DNA of 35,455 nucleotides from Ktedonobacteria bacterium (GTDB lineage: Bacteria; Chloroflexota; Ktedonobacteria; Ktedonobacterales; JACDGC01). Where the stretch lies: the NCBI GenBank assembly GCA_027459705.1, contig DAIDHM010000075.1:1-35455 (forward strand), read 5' to 3'. The position numbers were made by a program, and so were the translations under genes. Shown here piece by piece: positions 16,952-24,502 of this stretch; positions within the stretch are counted from its first letter, which is position 1; every line of letters starts with the position of its first letter. Under the pieces are notes generated by a model, which was not told the origin of the DNA, ran no database searches, and saw nothing but the letters and a program-made list of their open reading frames with translations.

Positions 16952-17425
16952 TCACTCTGCTTGAAAGACCAGAATTCGTGGTTGCCACCAATCCAGTGAC
17001 TCCGGCGCTGGTTTGGGGGTCTCCGCAGTCGATCGATTCATGGTGGTCGGGAGCCGGATGGTAAATGTTGGATAACGGTTCGCGCGCTGCCAGTCCGGCG
17101 ACTGGAAGGAGGAGTGACGCTGGCCGATGGTACGGCGCGTCACTGTATAGCCTCCCACCAGGGCAATCGGCCCGTGTAGAGGTTGCTCCGTCACACCGCG
17201 CAAGGCAATGACAACGAGGCCAAGGAGATCGGGGGTCTCCAGTTCCAAAGCCGCCGCCAGACCCTCCAACACTCGCGCAGAAGGATATTTCTGGCCGCGT
17301 TCGACCTCGCCCAGATAGACAGTCGAGACGGCCGCGCGTTCGGCCAGGGCGCGGCGCGAGAGGCGGCGTTTGCGCCGCTCACGTCGGATAACCGCACCAA
17401 CGGTGCTCTGGAGATCTTCTCGCAT
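16952..17425 (-). CDS. XRE-family transcriptional regulator, ClgR-like
   Basis: 157 residues. An XRE helix-turn-helix fills about residues 5-70: VIRRERRKRRLSRRALAERA, then VSTVYLGEVERGQKYPS and VLEGLAAALEL. The arrangement, with RALAERAxVSxxYLxEVERGxK, is that of ClgR/PopR-type regulators that activate clp protease genes in Actinobacteria. A ~85-residue C-terminal extension (GYTVTRRT... to WWQPRILVFQAE) has no match I recognise. ATG 17425 is preceded by GGAGGAGG with about 8-nt spacing; the frame is open to 17584, but that stretch holds the promoter and an operator. It is transcribed divergently from the DUF4177-like gene and clpP, with two palindromic operators between. Activation of clpP and autoregulation are inferences from this layout. 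Confidence 0.8.
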   Translation of the reverse strand: MREDLQSTVGAVIRRERRKRRLSRRALAERAAVSTVYLGEVERGQKYPSARVLEGLAAALELETPDLLGLVVIALRGVTEQPLHGPIALVGGYTVTRRTIGQRHSSFQSPDWQRANRYPTFTIRLPTTMNRSTAETPKPAPESLDWWQPRILVFQAE

Positions 17426-17495
17426 AACCAGGCCTCCTCCGCTTGGCGTACCGTCTGCCATGAACGCATCGCGCTGAACCAGATCCTGTCTTGAT

Positions 17496-17504
17496 ACTAT
17501 AGCA
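17496..17504 (-). promoter_or_regulatory. extended -10 promoter of the ClgR-like regulator
   Basis: On the minus strand this reads TGCTATAGT, identical to the elements before prfB and the RibD/DHFR-like gene. The first operator is centred ~59 bp upstream of the predicted start of transcription. Confidence 0.5.
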
Positions 17505-17537
17505 TGATCGAGTGTGTTGATCGCGCGCCAGCCAGAA

Positions 17538-17588
17538 AGGTATGCCGCAAGCATATCTGAAACAGAACGGTATGCTCTAGGCATATGC
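17538..17588. promoter_or_regulatory. twin palindromic operators TATGC-N5-GCATA
   Basis: Two copies of TATGC-N5-GCATA lie at 17541-17555 (spacer CGCAA) and 17571-17585 (spacer TCTAG). Both are preceded by GG and the first extends with one mismatch to 8-bp arms. Their centres are 30 bp apart, about three helical turns, so a dimer on each would face the same side. They end 10 bp before the -35 of the plus-strand promoter, an activator position, and also precede the minus-strand promoter. The half-site/5-bp/half-site design matches known ClgR sites (CGC-N5-GCG), with different half-site bases. Confidence 0.7.
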
Positions 17589-17595
17589 CGACCTC

Positions 17596-17624
17596 TTGGC
17601 GAAACCCCTGCACCGCGCTACATT
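17596..17624 (+). promoter_or_regulatory. promoter of the DUF4177-clpP transcript
   Basis: TTGGCG (17596-17601), a 17-bp spacer and TACATT (17619-17624). Each box matches consensus at 4 of 6 positions, a weak promoter that could need the activator sites just upstream. Confidence 0.5.
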
Positions 17625-17669
17625 CCCGATTGCGGGGATATTGAGTCAGCTTCCCGCCAGGAGGTTTTG

Positions 17670-17906
17670 ATGTCTACTTACAGCATGTTGGGTCGGCTGA
17701 CGCCAGGTTTTCTCCCTGCTCCACCAATCGTGGTGGAGGTGGCACCCATCCAATGGGAATATCACCAACTGGTCGTGTCGATGCGCGATCTCCCAACGAC
17801 CGAGCACCTCAACGCACAGGGTATGGCAGGCTGGATGCTCGTCAATACCATCGTCGATGGCGTGGAGCGGCGCGTGACGTATCTTTTCATGCGGCGTGTT
17901 GCGTGA
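17670..17906 (+). CDS. small DUF4177-like protein
   Basis: 78 residues. After a hydrophobic-neutral N-terminus, the part from about residue 29 (QWEYHQLVVS), through LNAQGMAGWMLVNTI to the closing YLFMRR, follows the DUF4177 pattern: W/Y-E-Y-x-V at the start, L-N-x-x-G-x-x-G-W-x-L-V in the middle and a Phe-x-x-Arg end. The role of the family is unknown. ATG 17670 has CAGGAGG 5 nt upstream; the longer frame to 17514 runs back through the promoter and operators and is rejected. It is the first gene of the transcript shared with clpP, starting 70 bp before it. Its position between a protease regulator and the protease suggests an adaptor or modulator, which is only inference. Confidence 0.7.
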   Translation: MSTYSMLGRLTPGFLPAPPIVVEVAPIQWEYHQLVVSMRDLPTTEHLNAQGMAGWMLVNTIVDGVERRVTYLFMRRVA

Positions 17907-17955
17907 CCTGTTCATGTACAGTGGCGCTGTTTCGCCAATCCGCGCGGCAGGTCAC
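17903..17955 (+). other. 8-bp inverted repeat spanning the DUF4177-clpP gap
   Basis: GTGACCTG (17903-17910) pairs perfectly with CAGGTCAC (17948-17955); inside is a second short pair TGGCG/CGCCA. The mRNA could fold this whole gap just before the clpP SD (AGGAG, 17964-17968), which might affect processing or translation. No T-tract follows. Confidence 0.4.
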
Positions 17956-17975
17956 CCTTGGCTAGGAGTACAGCT

Positions 17976-18638
17976 ATGCCTTCACGTTTGTTCTCAACCG
18001 CACAGGCGGCCAATCTTGTCGTTCCTACCGTCATCGAGCAGAGTATGCGCGGTGAACGCGCCTACGATCTGTATTCGCGGCTCTTGAAAGAGCGCATTGT
18101 CCTGATCAATGGCCCTATCGAAGAGCAAATGGCCGGGCTAGTGGTCGCGGAATTACTCTTCCTGGCAAGCGAAAGCCAGGACCGCGAGATCAACCTGCAT
18201 ATCAATTCACCGGGTGGGGTCATTACCGCTGGTCTGGCAATCTATGACACGATGCGGTCGCTGGCCGCGCCGATCACGACGACCTGCGTCGGCCTGGCGG
18301 CGAGTTTCGGCACTCTCTTACTGATGGCTGGAGATCCTGGTCATCGCTATGCGCTGCCACACGCGCGCATCCACCTCCATCAGCCGCTGATCACCGGTGG
18401 AGGCATCGCCGGCCAGGCGACTGATATCGATATTCAAGCGCGCGAGATGTTGCACACGCGCGACGTCATCAATGAGATCATCGCGCTGCATACTGGCCAA
18501 TCGCTGGAGCGCATCCGCCGCGATACCGAGCGCGACATCTACTTCAGCCCAGAGGAAGCGCGCCAGTATGGCATCCTCGACCAGGTACTGGAGCTGCGCG
18601 AATGGCGCCAACGTGGCAATGGCGCAGAGCGAACCTAG
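17976..18638 (+). CDS. clpP: ATP-dependent Clp protease proteolytic subunit
   Basis: 220 residues. ClpP forms the tetradecameric serine-protease chamber fed by ClpX/ClpA/ClpC unfoldases in the cytoplasm. The catalytic triad is complete: Ser110 in GLAASFG (usually GQAASMG), His135 in IHLHQPL and Asp187 in TERDIYFS. The head-region motif [10 protein letters not shown] and the oligomerisation segment [18 protein letters not shown] are canonical. The Gln-to-Leu and Met-to-Phe changes around the nucleophile are unusual but do not touch the triad. ATG 17976 follows AGGAG with 7-nt spacing; an ATG at 17958 in frame has no SD. No Clp ATPase is in the window. It is the second gene after the DUF4177-like gene, opposite the ClgR-like regulator. 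Confidence 0.95.
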   Translation: MPSRLFSTAQAANLVVPTVIEQSMRGERAYDLYSRLLKERIVLINGPIEEQMAGLVVAELLFLASESQDREINLHINSPGGVITAGLAIYDTMRSLAAPITTTCVGLAASFGTLLLMAGDPGHRYALPHARIHLHQPLITGGGIAGQATDIDIQAREMLHTRDVINEIIALHTGQSLERIRRDTERDIYFSPEEARQYGILDQVLELREWRQRGNGAERT

Positions 18639-18677
18639 GGCAGCACCCGAATGCTCTGCTCCCCACCACTTTCACCG

Positions 18678-18709
18678 AACAGGACGAGACCATGCGGTTC
18701 CGTCCTGTT
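18678..18709 (+). terminator. hairpin after clpP
   Basis: A perfect 9-bp repeat AACAGGACG/CGTCCTGTT (18678-18686, 18701-18709) with a further GACC/GGTT inner pairing lies 40 bp after the clpP stop. The following sequence GCGCTACTTTAC is not a true T-tract. Confidence 0.45.
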
Positions 18710-18833
18710 GCGCTACTTTACTTATCTGAAGTAACGCGATCCTCCGAGGGGGCCACGCGGTCTCATGGCACGTTTCTTGATCATGTTCGTTGCTTGGGTG
18801 ATGGCGTAGCATAGAGATGCAGCATAAGAAGGA

Positions 18834-18845
18834 GCGGTATACCGC
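18834..18845 (+). promoter_or_regulatory. 12-bp perfect palindrome between SD and start codon
   Basis: GCGGTATACCGC lies exactly between the SD (AAGGAG, 18829-18834) and the ATG at 18846 of the first glycan-cluster gene. It could be an operator or a translational hairpin. Confidence 0.5.
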
Positions 18846-20525
18846 ATGGAGAGCGGCATCCATCAACGAACGATATCCATCTGGCCGTGGCGCGATCCGC
18901 GGACGTGGTGGGCGGGTGTCTGGCGGGCGATCGTTGCCGGGCGCTACGCCTTGCTTATTGGTGTGGTGACGATCCTCGGAGGCGCCATCCGCTGGTGGGG
19001 GCTGAGCGCCAAGAGCCTCTGGATCGATGAGACGTTTTCAATCGGGATGGTATCGCAGTCGTGGTCCTCTTTCTTCGCGACCGTTGGCGGCGTCCAGCCC
19101 AATATGGAAGCATTTTATCTGATCTTGAAGATCTGGCGGATGGTGACTCCCGCCACCTGGCACAGCGCCGAGTGGTTCTGGCGCGCGTTGCCCGCGCTCG
19201 CCGGCATGCTGACCATCCCCGCAACGGCCTGGTTGACCCGGCGACTCTATGGTCCCATCGTCGCCGTGCTCGCGGCGCTGCTCGTCGCAGCCAACGAATT
19301 TCAGGTCGAATATGCCCAGCAAGCGCGGGGTTACACGCTGTTCGTCCTCTTCCTTATCCTGAGTTATATCGCCCTGGAACGCTGGGTCACGCGTGGGGAT
19401 CGTCGCGCTCTGATCGCCTTCGCCGTGCTCGCCGCGGTGGGATTCCTGACACAGGCCTTCGAGGTCGTTTTTTTGACGGGCCAGATCGTCTGGTTGATCG
19501 CCATCGATTTGCGTTGGCGGTACCTCGCGCGGCACGCTGGGGTACGCTGGTGGCCGTTGGCGTTGGCATTGTTGCTGCTCGTCGCCGTCGTCGCCTGGCG
19601 TTACCCGATCTACGCCGCGCATAGCGACCAGGTCGCCTGGATCCCACGCCCCACTACCACCGACCTCTTCCACGGACTGCGTCAACTGGCGGGTGGCGAT
19701 GGTGGCACCCCGTCGCGGATTGGCGATGGCGTGCTGGTGGTGTTGCTCCTCGCCGCGCTGGGCCTGACGGCGCTGGTGGTCTGGCAACTCGTGACCTTCT
19801 GGCGCCAGCGCGCGGCGGCAGATCACCGTCGCGCGTCCCCGGTAACCGGGATGGATGATCAGCTCGCCACCATCGACGCTCACCTGCTCGTCCTCTGCTG
19901 GCTGGCAATTCCCGTTCTGGGAACCTGGGTTGGATCGCAGATCAAACCGGTCTGGGTGACACGCTATCTCGCCCCGACGGGTATCGCCGCCACCATCTGC
20001 GTCGCGGCGGCCATCGCCACGCTCGCCCACCAGCTTCCCTGGCAGCGCTGGCAGCCCGTCGCGTTGCTGGGAATGCTGGCGATCTGTGTCACCCTGCAAG
20101 CCGGACCGCTCCACGACTACTTCGCGCGGCCTGGCTGGGAAGATTGGCGGGGCGCAGCACACTATGTCGATAGCCAGTATCAGTCAGGCGATGGTATCGT
20201 CTGCTACGATAATCAATGGGGGTGTGACTTTGGCTTCAGCGTCTACTTCCACCATGCCCAGCTAGATCCGAATGCTCCCGGCGCCTTCTCCTGGGCAACC
20301 TACAGTCGCCCGGACCGCGAAGCGATCTTCGCCCGCGCCGTCGACCCAACCGCGTTGGCGCCGTACCTGGCAGCGCATGGGCGGGTCTGGGTCTTGCTGG
20401 GGCACTATATAAGCGGGCAAGGTCATTGGCAGGCGACGTTGGAGTGGCTCAACCACCATGCCCACCTGATCCAACGCGTCGATTTTCGCGGGGATGTCGT
20501 AGCCATCCTCTATCAAGCTCCCTGA
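18846..20525 (+). CDS. membrane glycosyltransferase, GT39/ArnT-like (GT-C fold)
   Basis: 559 residues with about a dozen hydrophobic helices. The first exported loop has SLWIDETFS with the acidic pair Asp61-Glu62, the catalytic-site signature of PMT/ArnT-type GT-C enzymes, followed by QPNMEAFYLILKIW, the usual second-loop region, and helix-bounded LTRRLYG. The C-terminal ~130 residues form an exported domain. Such enzymes transfer a sugar from polyprenyl-phosphate to protein, lipid or glycan outside the membrane; the acceptor is unknown. ATG 18846 follows AAGGAG with 11-nt spacing containing a palindrome. It is followed after 41 bp by a GT2 gene that probably makes lipid-linked sugar, then a second GT-C and an MBOAT gene, all on the plus strand. 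Confidence 0.8.
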   Translation: MESGIHQRTISIWPWRDPRTWWAGVWRAIVAGRYALLIGVVTILGGAIRWWGLSAKSLWIDETFSIGMVSQSWSSFFATVGGVQPNMEAFYLILKIWRMVTPATWHSAEWFWRALPALAGMLTIPATAWLTRRLYGPIVAVLAALLVAANEFQVEYAQQARGYTLFVLFLILSYIALERWVTRGDRRALIAFAVLAAVGFLTQAFEVVFLTGQIVWLIAIDLRWRYLARHAGVRWWPLALALLLLVAVVAWRYPIYAAHSDQVAWIPRPTTTDLFHGLRQLAGGDGGTPSRIGDGVLVVLLLAALGLTALVVWQLVTFWRQRAAADHRRASPVTGMDDQLATIDAHLLVLCWLAIPVLGTWVGSQIKPVWVTRYLAPTGIAATICVAAAIATLAHQLPWQRWQPVALLGMLAICVTLQAGPLHDYFARPGWEDWRGAAHYVDSQYQSGDGIVCYDNQWGCDFGFSVYFHHAQLDPNAPGAFSWATYSRPDREAIFARAVDPTALAPYLAAHGRVWVLLGHYISGQGHWQATLEWLNHHAHLIQRVDFRGDVVAILYQAP

Positions 20526-20566
20526 ATCGTCAGCCCGACAATACGAGAGGAAAGGATTCCACCACG

Positions 20567-21949
20567 ATGGCCATACTCTCCCCCGATCCCCTCCGACCAG
20601 ATCAGCAGGGTGACCCGGCGTCGGTCGCCAACCCGTCGCCTGGCACCAGAGCGCCGGGGCCACATCCAGACGCGCAGCTCGTCGAGGCGCATGCCCAGCC
20701 TATGCGCGCGCCCGGACCGGCGCGGGACCATCGACAGATTGATATATCATTCGTCCTGCCCTGTCTGAATGAAGAAGCGGCGATAGGCGGCTGTGTCGAC
20801 CGGTTGCGCACGGTGATCGCGCGCCAACAATGGCGGGCCGAGATCGTCGTGGTCGACAATGCCTCCACTGATCAATCGGCGGCGATCGCTCGCGCACATG
20901 GCGCGCGAGTGGTCGAACAACCGGTGCGCGGCTATGGCAATGCCTACTTGAAGGGCTTTGCCGAGGCGCGTGGCGAATATCTGGTCATGGCGGATGCGGA
21001 TAATACCTATGACTTCGCGGAGATCGATCGGTTTCTGGATCTCCTGCGCCAGGGCTATGACTTCGTCAATGGCAATCGTTTCACTGGCCAGATGGCGCGC
21101 GACGCGATGACCTTCTCGCATCGCTACATCGGCAATCCTTTGCTCTCCGGGTTGCTCAATCTGTTCTTCCATACCGGCCTGCGCGATGCCCATTGCGGTA
21201 TGCGCGCCTTCACCCGCACCGCATACCAGCGCATGCGCATGCGGACGGGCGGCATGGAATTCGCCAGTGAGATGGTGATCAACGCCGCCAAAGCCGGATT
21301 GCGCATTACCGAGGTACCGATCTCGTATCATCCGCGGGTGGGCGAGACCAAACTCAATACCGTTCGCGATGGCTGGCGCCATCTGCGCTTCATGCTCCTG
21401 TATTCGCCGACTCATCTCTTCCTCATCCCTGGTCTGACATTGATGGGGCTGGGATTCCTGGCACTGACTCTGCTGTTACCAGGTCCGTTTCCCCTTTTTG
21501 GACATCGTTGGGATGTCCACGCGATGGTGCTGGCCTGCCTGGTGACCTTGCTGGGCTACCAGATCGTGACACTGGGTTGTTATGCGCGCTTCTATTCGTT
21601 GACAGAGCATCTGGACGGCGAACGCGACCCTTTGTTGCGCTGGTTAGATCGCTTCGTCACACTGGAACGCGGATTACTGGTAGGTGGCGCCATCACATTG
21701 CTCGGCCTGGGGTTGGATGGTTTTGTCTTCGCCCGCTGGTTGGCGGTGAACCTGGGACCGCTGGATGAAGTGCGGCCGGCGCTCTACGCGACGACGCTGG
21801 TCGTCATCGGCGTCCAGACGATCTTTGGTGCCTTTTTCCTCAGTCTCCTGCGCATTCGCAAGGGGCAAGTAGAGGTCGGCGGGCGCCCAGCCAATTGCCA
21901 GAGCGGCGCCAGTCCGCTCTCAACGGCGGACCAGTCGATCATGGAGTGA
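20567..21949 (+). CDS. GT2 glycosyltransferase, polyprenyl-phosphate sugar synthase-like
   Basis: 460 residues. A disordered Pro/Ala-rich leader of ~55 residues precedes a GT-A catalytic domain. It starts FVLPCLNEEAAIG, continues through VVVDNASTD (nucleotide-binding Asp) to the metal-binding DADNTYDF with the D-x-D at 143-145, then NRFTG and MEFASEMV. This order is that of dolichol/undecaprenyl-phosphate glucose or mannose synthases (DPM1/GtrB-like). The C-terminal ~130 residues contain about four helices, as in membrane-anchored members. It should transfer a sugar from a nucleotide donor to polyprenyl phosphate on the inner face, supplying the adjacent GT-C enzymes. ATG 20567 has AAAGGA ~10 nt upstream; a frame extension to 20426 overlaps the previous gene and is rejected. 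Confidence 0.85.
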   Translation: MAILSPDPLRPDQQGDPASVANPSPGTRAPGPHPDAQLVEAHAQPMRAPGPARDHRQIDISFVLPCLNEEAAIGGCVDRLRTVIARQQWRAEIVVVDNASTDQSAAIARAHGARVVEQPVRGYGNAYLKGFAEARGEYLVMADADNTYDFAEIDRFLDLLRQGYDFVNGNRFTGQMARDAMTFSHRYIGNPLLSGLLNLFFHTGLRDAHCGMRAFTRTAYQRMRMRTGGMEFASEMVINAAKAGLRITEVPISYHPRVGETKLNTVRDGWRHLRFMLLYSPTHLFLIPGLTLMGLGFLALTLLLPGPFPLFGHRWDVHAMVLACLVTLLGYQIVTLGCYARFYSLTEHLDGERDPLLRWLDRFVTLERGLLVGGAITLLGLGLDGFVFARWLAVNLGPLDEVRPALYATTLVVIGVQTIFGAFFLSLLRIRKGQVEVGGRPANCQSGASPLSTADQSIME

Positions 21950-21967
21950 CAGAATGGGAGTTCAAGG

Positions 21968-24391
21968 ATGAGTCGTACGATCGTTCCGCCACCCGATGGC
22001 ACCGACCACCTGGCAGAGGATGCCATGGCGCGCCATCCATCGAGACCGCTGGCGCCTTCGAGCGCGCCTGGGCCGCGCCGTCAGGTGGGAGATCACGATT
22101 CGCCTACCCGTCCTCTGGCTGGCCCGAGCGCGCCACGCCCCACACCAGCCTGGCGCGGCCGACTCCTGCGGGGCGGATTCCTGCTCGGCGGCATCCTGAC
22201 CCTGATCGCCGCCACAGTCTTCCACTATGCCTACTTTTTGCCACAACCATTGAAGCCGACGAAATTCTATCTGGTCGACACGATCTTTCAAGCTGCGGTC
22301 GCCGTCAGCATCATGCTGAGCGCGGCGACGGTTGGCGCGCGCGCGTTGCGCTGGTTGCGTCTCGCGCCGCGAATTGGCCAGGATCCCCTCACGGCGCTGG
22401 AGCGCGCGTTGCTGGGGTACGCGCTGGGAACCGGGTTGCTGGCGCTGGTAACGGCGGCGATTGGTCTGGCCCATGGCTACTATCCTCCCGTACTGATCGC
22501 CGTCGTGCTTACTCCCTTCATCATCTGGCATCGCGACCTTCGGACGGTCTTACGTGGCCTCAACCCAGGCCCGATCTTCCTGGGCGGCGATGGGTACCGC
22601 CCGATCGCGTCGCGCCCGATTGTGGCGGATCCCCTGAACACCCCGTGCGCGTTGTTGGAACTGGTGCCACGCACTGTCTTCGAGAGCGCCATGGCCGCGA
22701 TCGTCGTCTCGGTCAGTCTGCTCATCCTCGAACACCTCATTGTGCCGTTCTGGGGCTTCGATGTCTTCATGTATCATTTCGCGTTGCCCAAGCAATTCCT
22801 GGCGTTGCACGCACTGGTCGGCACACCGGGGGTTCCCCAGGCCAACCTGCCCTATAACAATGAGATGCTGAACCTGCTGGCACTCAACGTGCAGGCCGAA
22901 GTCGCGGCGGCCATGGTGCAGAGCAGCTTTGTCGCCACCGCGGGGCTGGCGATCTTCGCGCTGGGAGTGCGCCTTTTCGGGCGGCGCCCCGCCTGGTTGG
23001 GGATGGCGCTCTTCCTCGTTCTGCCGCTGGTCCTGGCATATGCTTCCAGCGGTCTGATCGACCCCCAATTTGCCTTTGTCACTTTGATGATCATCATCGC
23101 GGTGGAACATTACCGCGTCCAACCCGATCGCCGGTGGATCTTGCTGGCGGGCGTCCTGACTGGTATCGGCTTCGGCATCAAGTATCAGACGGTCTATATT
23201 GTCGCCCCGCTTATGGTCGTGCTGATCTGGGCTTCGCGACCCGCGCGCGCAGCGGCGCCCGACGGGGAAGCTCTCGCCAATAGACGCAACCCACAAGGCG
23301 AGCCGCCGGAGGCGGCGCGGGAGGGGCAACGCAGGACGGATGGCGGTGGGTACGCGTGGCACTGGCTACGAACCGTTGTGATCAATGCGGCTCTCCTCGG
23401 GGGGACGGCGCTGATCGTCTTTGGCCTGTGGGCGGCGCGCGAGTGGATCCAGGTCGGCAATCCGATCTATCCTTTGCTGTGGGGTGGCGCGGAGTGGTCC
23501 TCGGCGCGGATGATCGTCTATAAAGCCCAATTCGATAATTTTGGGTCATTGCACCATTCGATTGCGCGCTATTTCATCGCCACATTCGACTGGTATCTGC
23601 ACTGGCAGAAGTACGATTATTCGCCAACACCGCCGGGCCCTGCTCTGGCGCTGGCGGCGCTGGCGCCCTTCGTTGCGCTGGCGCGCGGCACCCGGCGCGT
23701 GCGCTATGGCATCTGGCTGTTGCTCTGGCTCAGTATCGCCAGTTTCACGCTGTGGGGATTGGTCGATCAGCTGGTGCCGCGCTACGTTCTGCCGAGCTTT
23801 GGTTTGCTGGCTCTGCTCGCCGCCGTCGCCATCGACCGCGTGACGCAGTGGCTGACCCACGCCCTCAATCCGCGCGGCCGCGAACTGATCGTGACAGGCG
23901 TCGCTTTGCTCGCCTTGCTCCCTGGCGTCGTCTATGCCGTGCAGACGCGCATCCAGAACGATCCCTCATCGGTGTACCTTGGTCAGCAATCCTACGGCGC
24001 GCAATTGCAGGCCACGCAACTCTGGCCCAGTTATTGGCGCACCGTGGACTATTTCAATACCCAGGTTCCTACGAATGCACGCGTCCTGGGCATCAACCTG
24101 GCAGCGACCTATTTCTTCGATGATCCCCACATCACCCCAGACATGAATCGCGACGTGATCGTCTATCTCGCGCAGGTCGCCCCGACCGATGCGCAGAAGC
24201 TGACCTGGTTACGCGCCCATGGCTACACGTTTGTCATCTATGACCGTAACGTGACGCAATGGTCAATCGACCGCGATCCCGATCATCTCCTCACGCCGCT
24301 TTATCCGCCCTTCGAGGCTTTTTTGGCCCACGCGCTCATCCTCGTTCGCTCGCTGGATGGCACGGATGTTTATATGGTTCCCCCAAGTTGA
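21968..24391 (+). CDS. large membrane glycosyltransferase-like protein, GT-C fold
   Basis: 807 residues. A ~65-residue Pro/Arg-rich cytoplasmic leader is followed by some twelve to fourteen helices and a C-terminal exported region with periplasmic-domain character (SVYLGQQSYGAQLQATQLW to DVYMVPPS). The loop WGFDVFMYHFALPKQF, with Asp265 and His270 after a helix, resembles the first exported loop of GT-C transferases, where an Asp is catalytic. A hydrophilic insert near 420-455 (Arg/Glu/Gly-rich) lies in a cytoplasmic loop. ATG 21968 is 18 bp after the GT2 stop, with GGGAG 7-8 nt upstream. Function probably parallels the first GT-C, acting on a different linkage; the substrate is unknown. Assignment is by fold pattern rather than a single family. 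Confidence 0.7.
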   Translation: MSRTIVPPPDGTDHLAEDAMARHPSRPLAPSSAPGPRRQVGDHDSPTRPLAGPSAPRPTPAWRGRLLRGGFLLGGILTLIAATVFHYAYFLPQPLKPTKFYLVDTIFQAAVAVSIMLSAATVGARALRWLRLAPRIGQDPLTALERALLGYALGTGLLALVTAAIGLAHGYYPPVLIAVVLTPFIIWHRDLRTVLRGLNPGPIFLGGDGYRPIASRPIVADPLNTPCALLELVPRTVFESAMAAIVVSVSLLILEHLIVPFWGFDVFMYHFALPKQFLALHALVGTPGVPQANLPYNNEMLNLLALNVQAEVAAAMVQSSFVATAGLAIFALGVRLFGRRPAWLGMALFLVLPLVLAYASSGLIDPQFAFVTLMIIIAVEHYRVQPDRRWILLAGVLTGIGFGIKYQTVYIVAPLMVVLIWASRPARAAAPDGEALANRRNPQGEPPEAAREGQRRTDGGGYAWHWLRTVVINAALLGGTALIVFGLWAAREWIQVGNPIYPLLWGGAEWSSARMIVYKAQFDNFGSLHHSIARYFIATFDWYLHWQKYDYSPTPPGPALALAALAPFVALARGTRRVRYGIWLLLWLSIASFTLWGLVDQLVPRYVLPSFGLLALLAAVAIDRVTQWLTHALNPRGRELIVTGVALLALLPGVVYAVQTRIQNDPSSVYLGQQSYGAQLQATQLWPSYWRTVDYFNTQVPTNARVLGINLAATYFFDDPHITPDMNRDVIVYLAQVAPTDAQKLTWLRAHGYTFVIYDRNVTQWSIDRDPDHLLTPLYPPFEAFLAHALILVRSLDGTDVYMVPPS

Positions 24392-24502
24392 TATGAGAGG
24401 CGGCCGGTGGAAAATCGGCTGCCGGTCTCCGCTGCCAGTCACTGTCCATTGCCTAATCGATCCACAGTGCCCCTGCTGCCAGTCTGCCGCAAAGGAGGTC
24501 AG

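Noticed and set aside
19038-20162. 374-codon minus-strand open frame inside the first glycan-cluster GT-C gene
   Set aside because: Low-complexity Gln/Arg/Glu-rich translation typical of an antisense shadow in GC-rich DNA; the plus strand encodes a clear GT-C protein.
21895-22857. 320-codon plus-strand open frame overlapping the GT2 end and the second GT-C gene
   Set aside because: Arg/Pro-rich without domain character; both overlapping genes have membrane helices and proper SDs in another frame.
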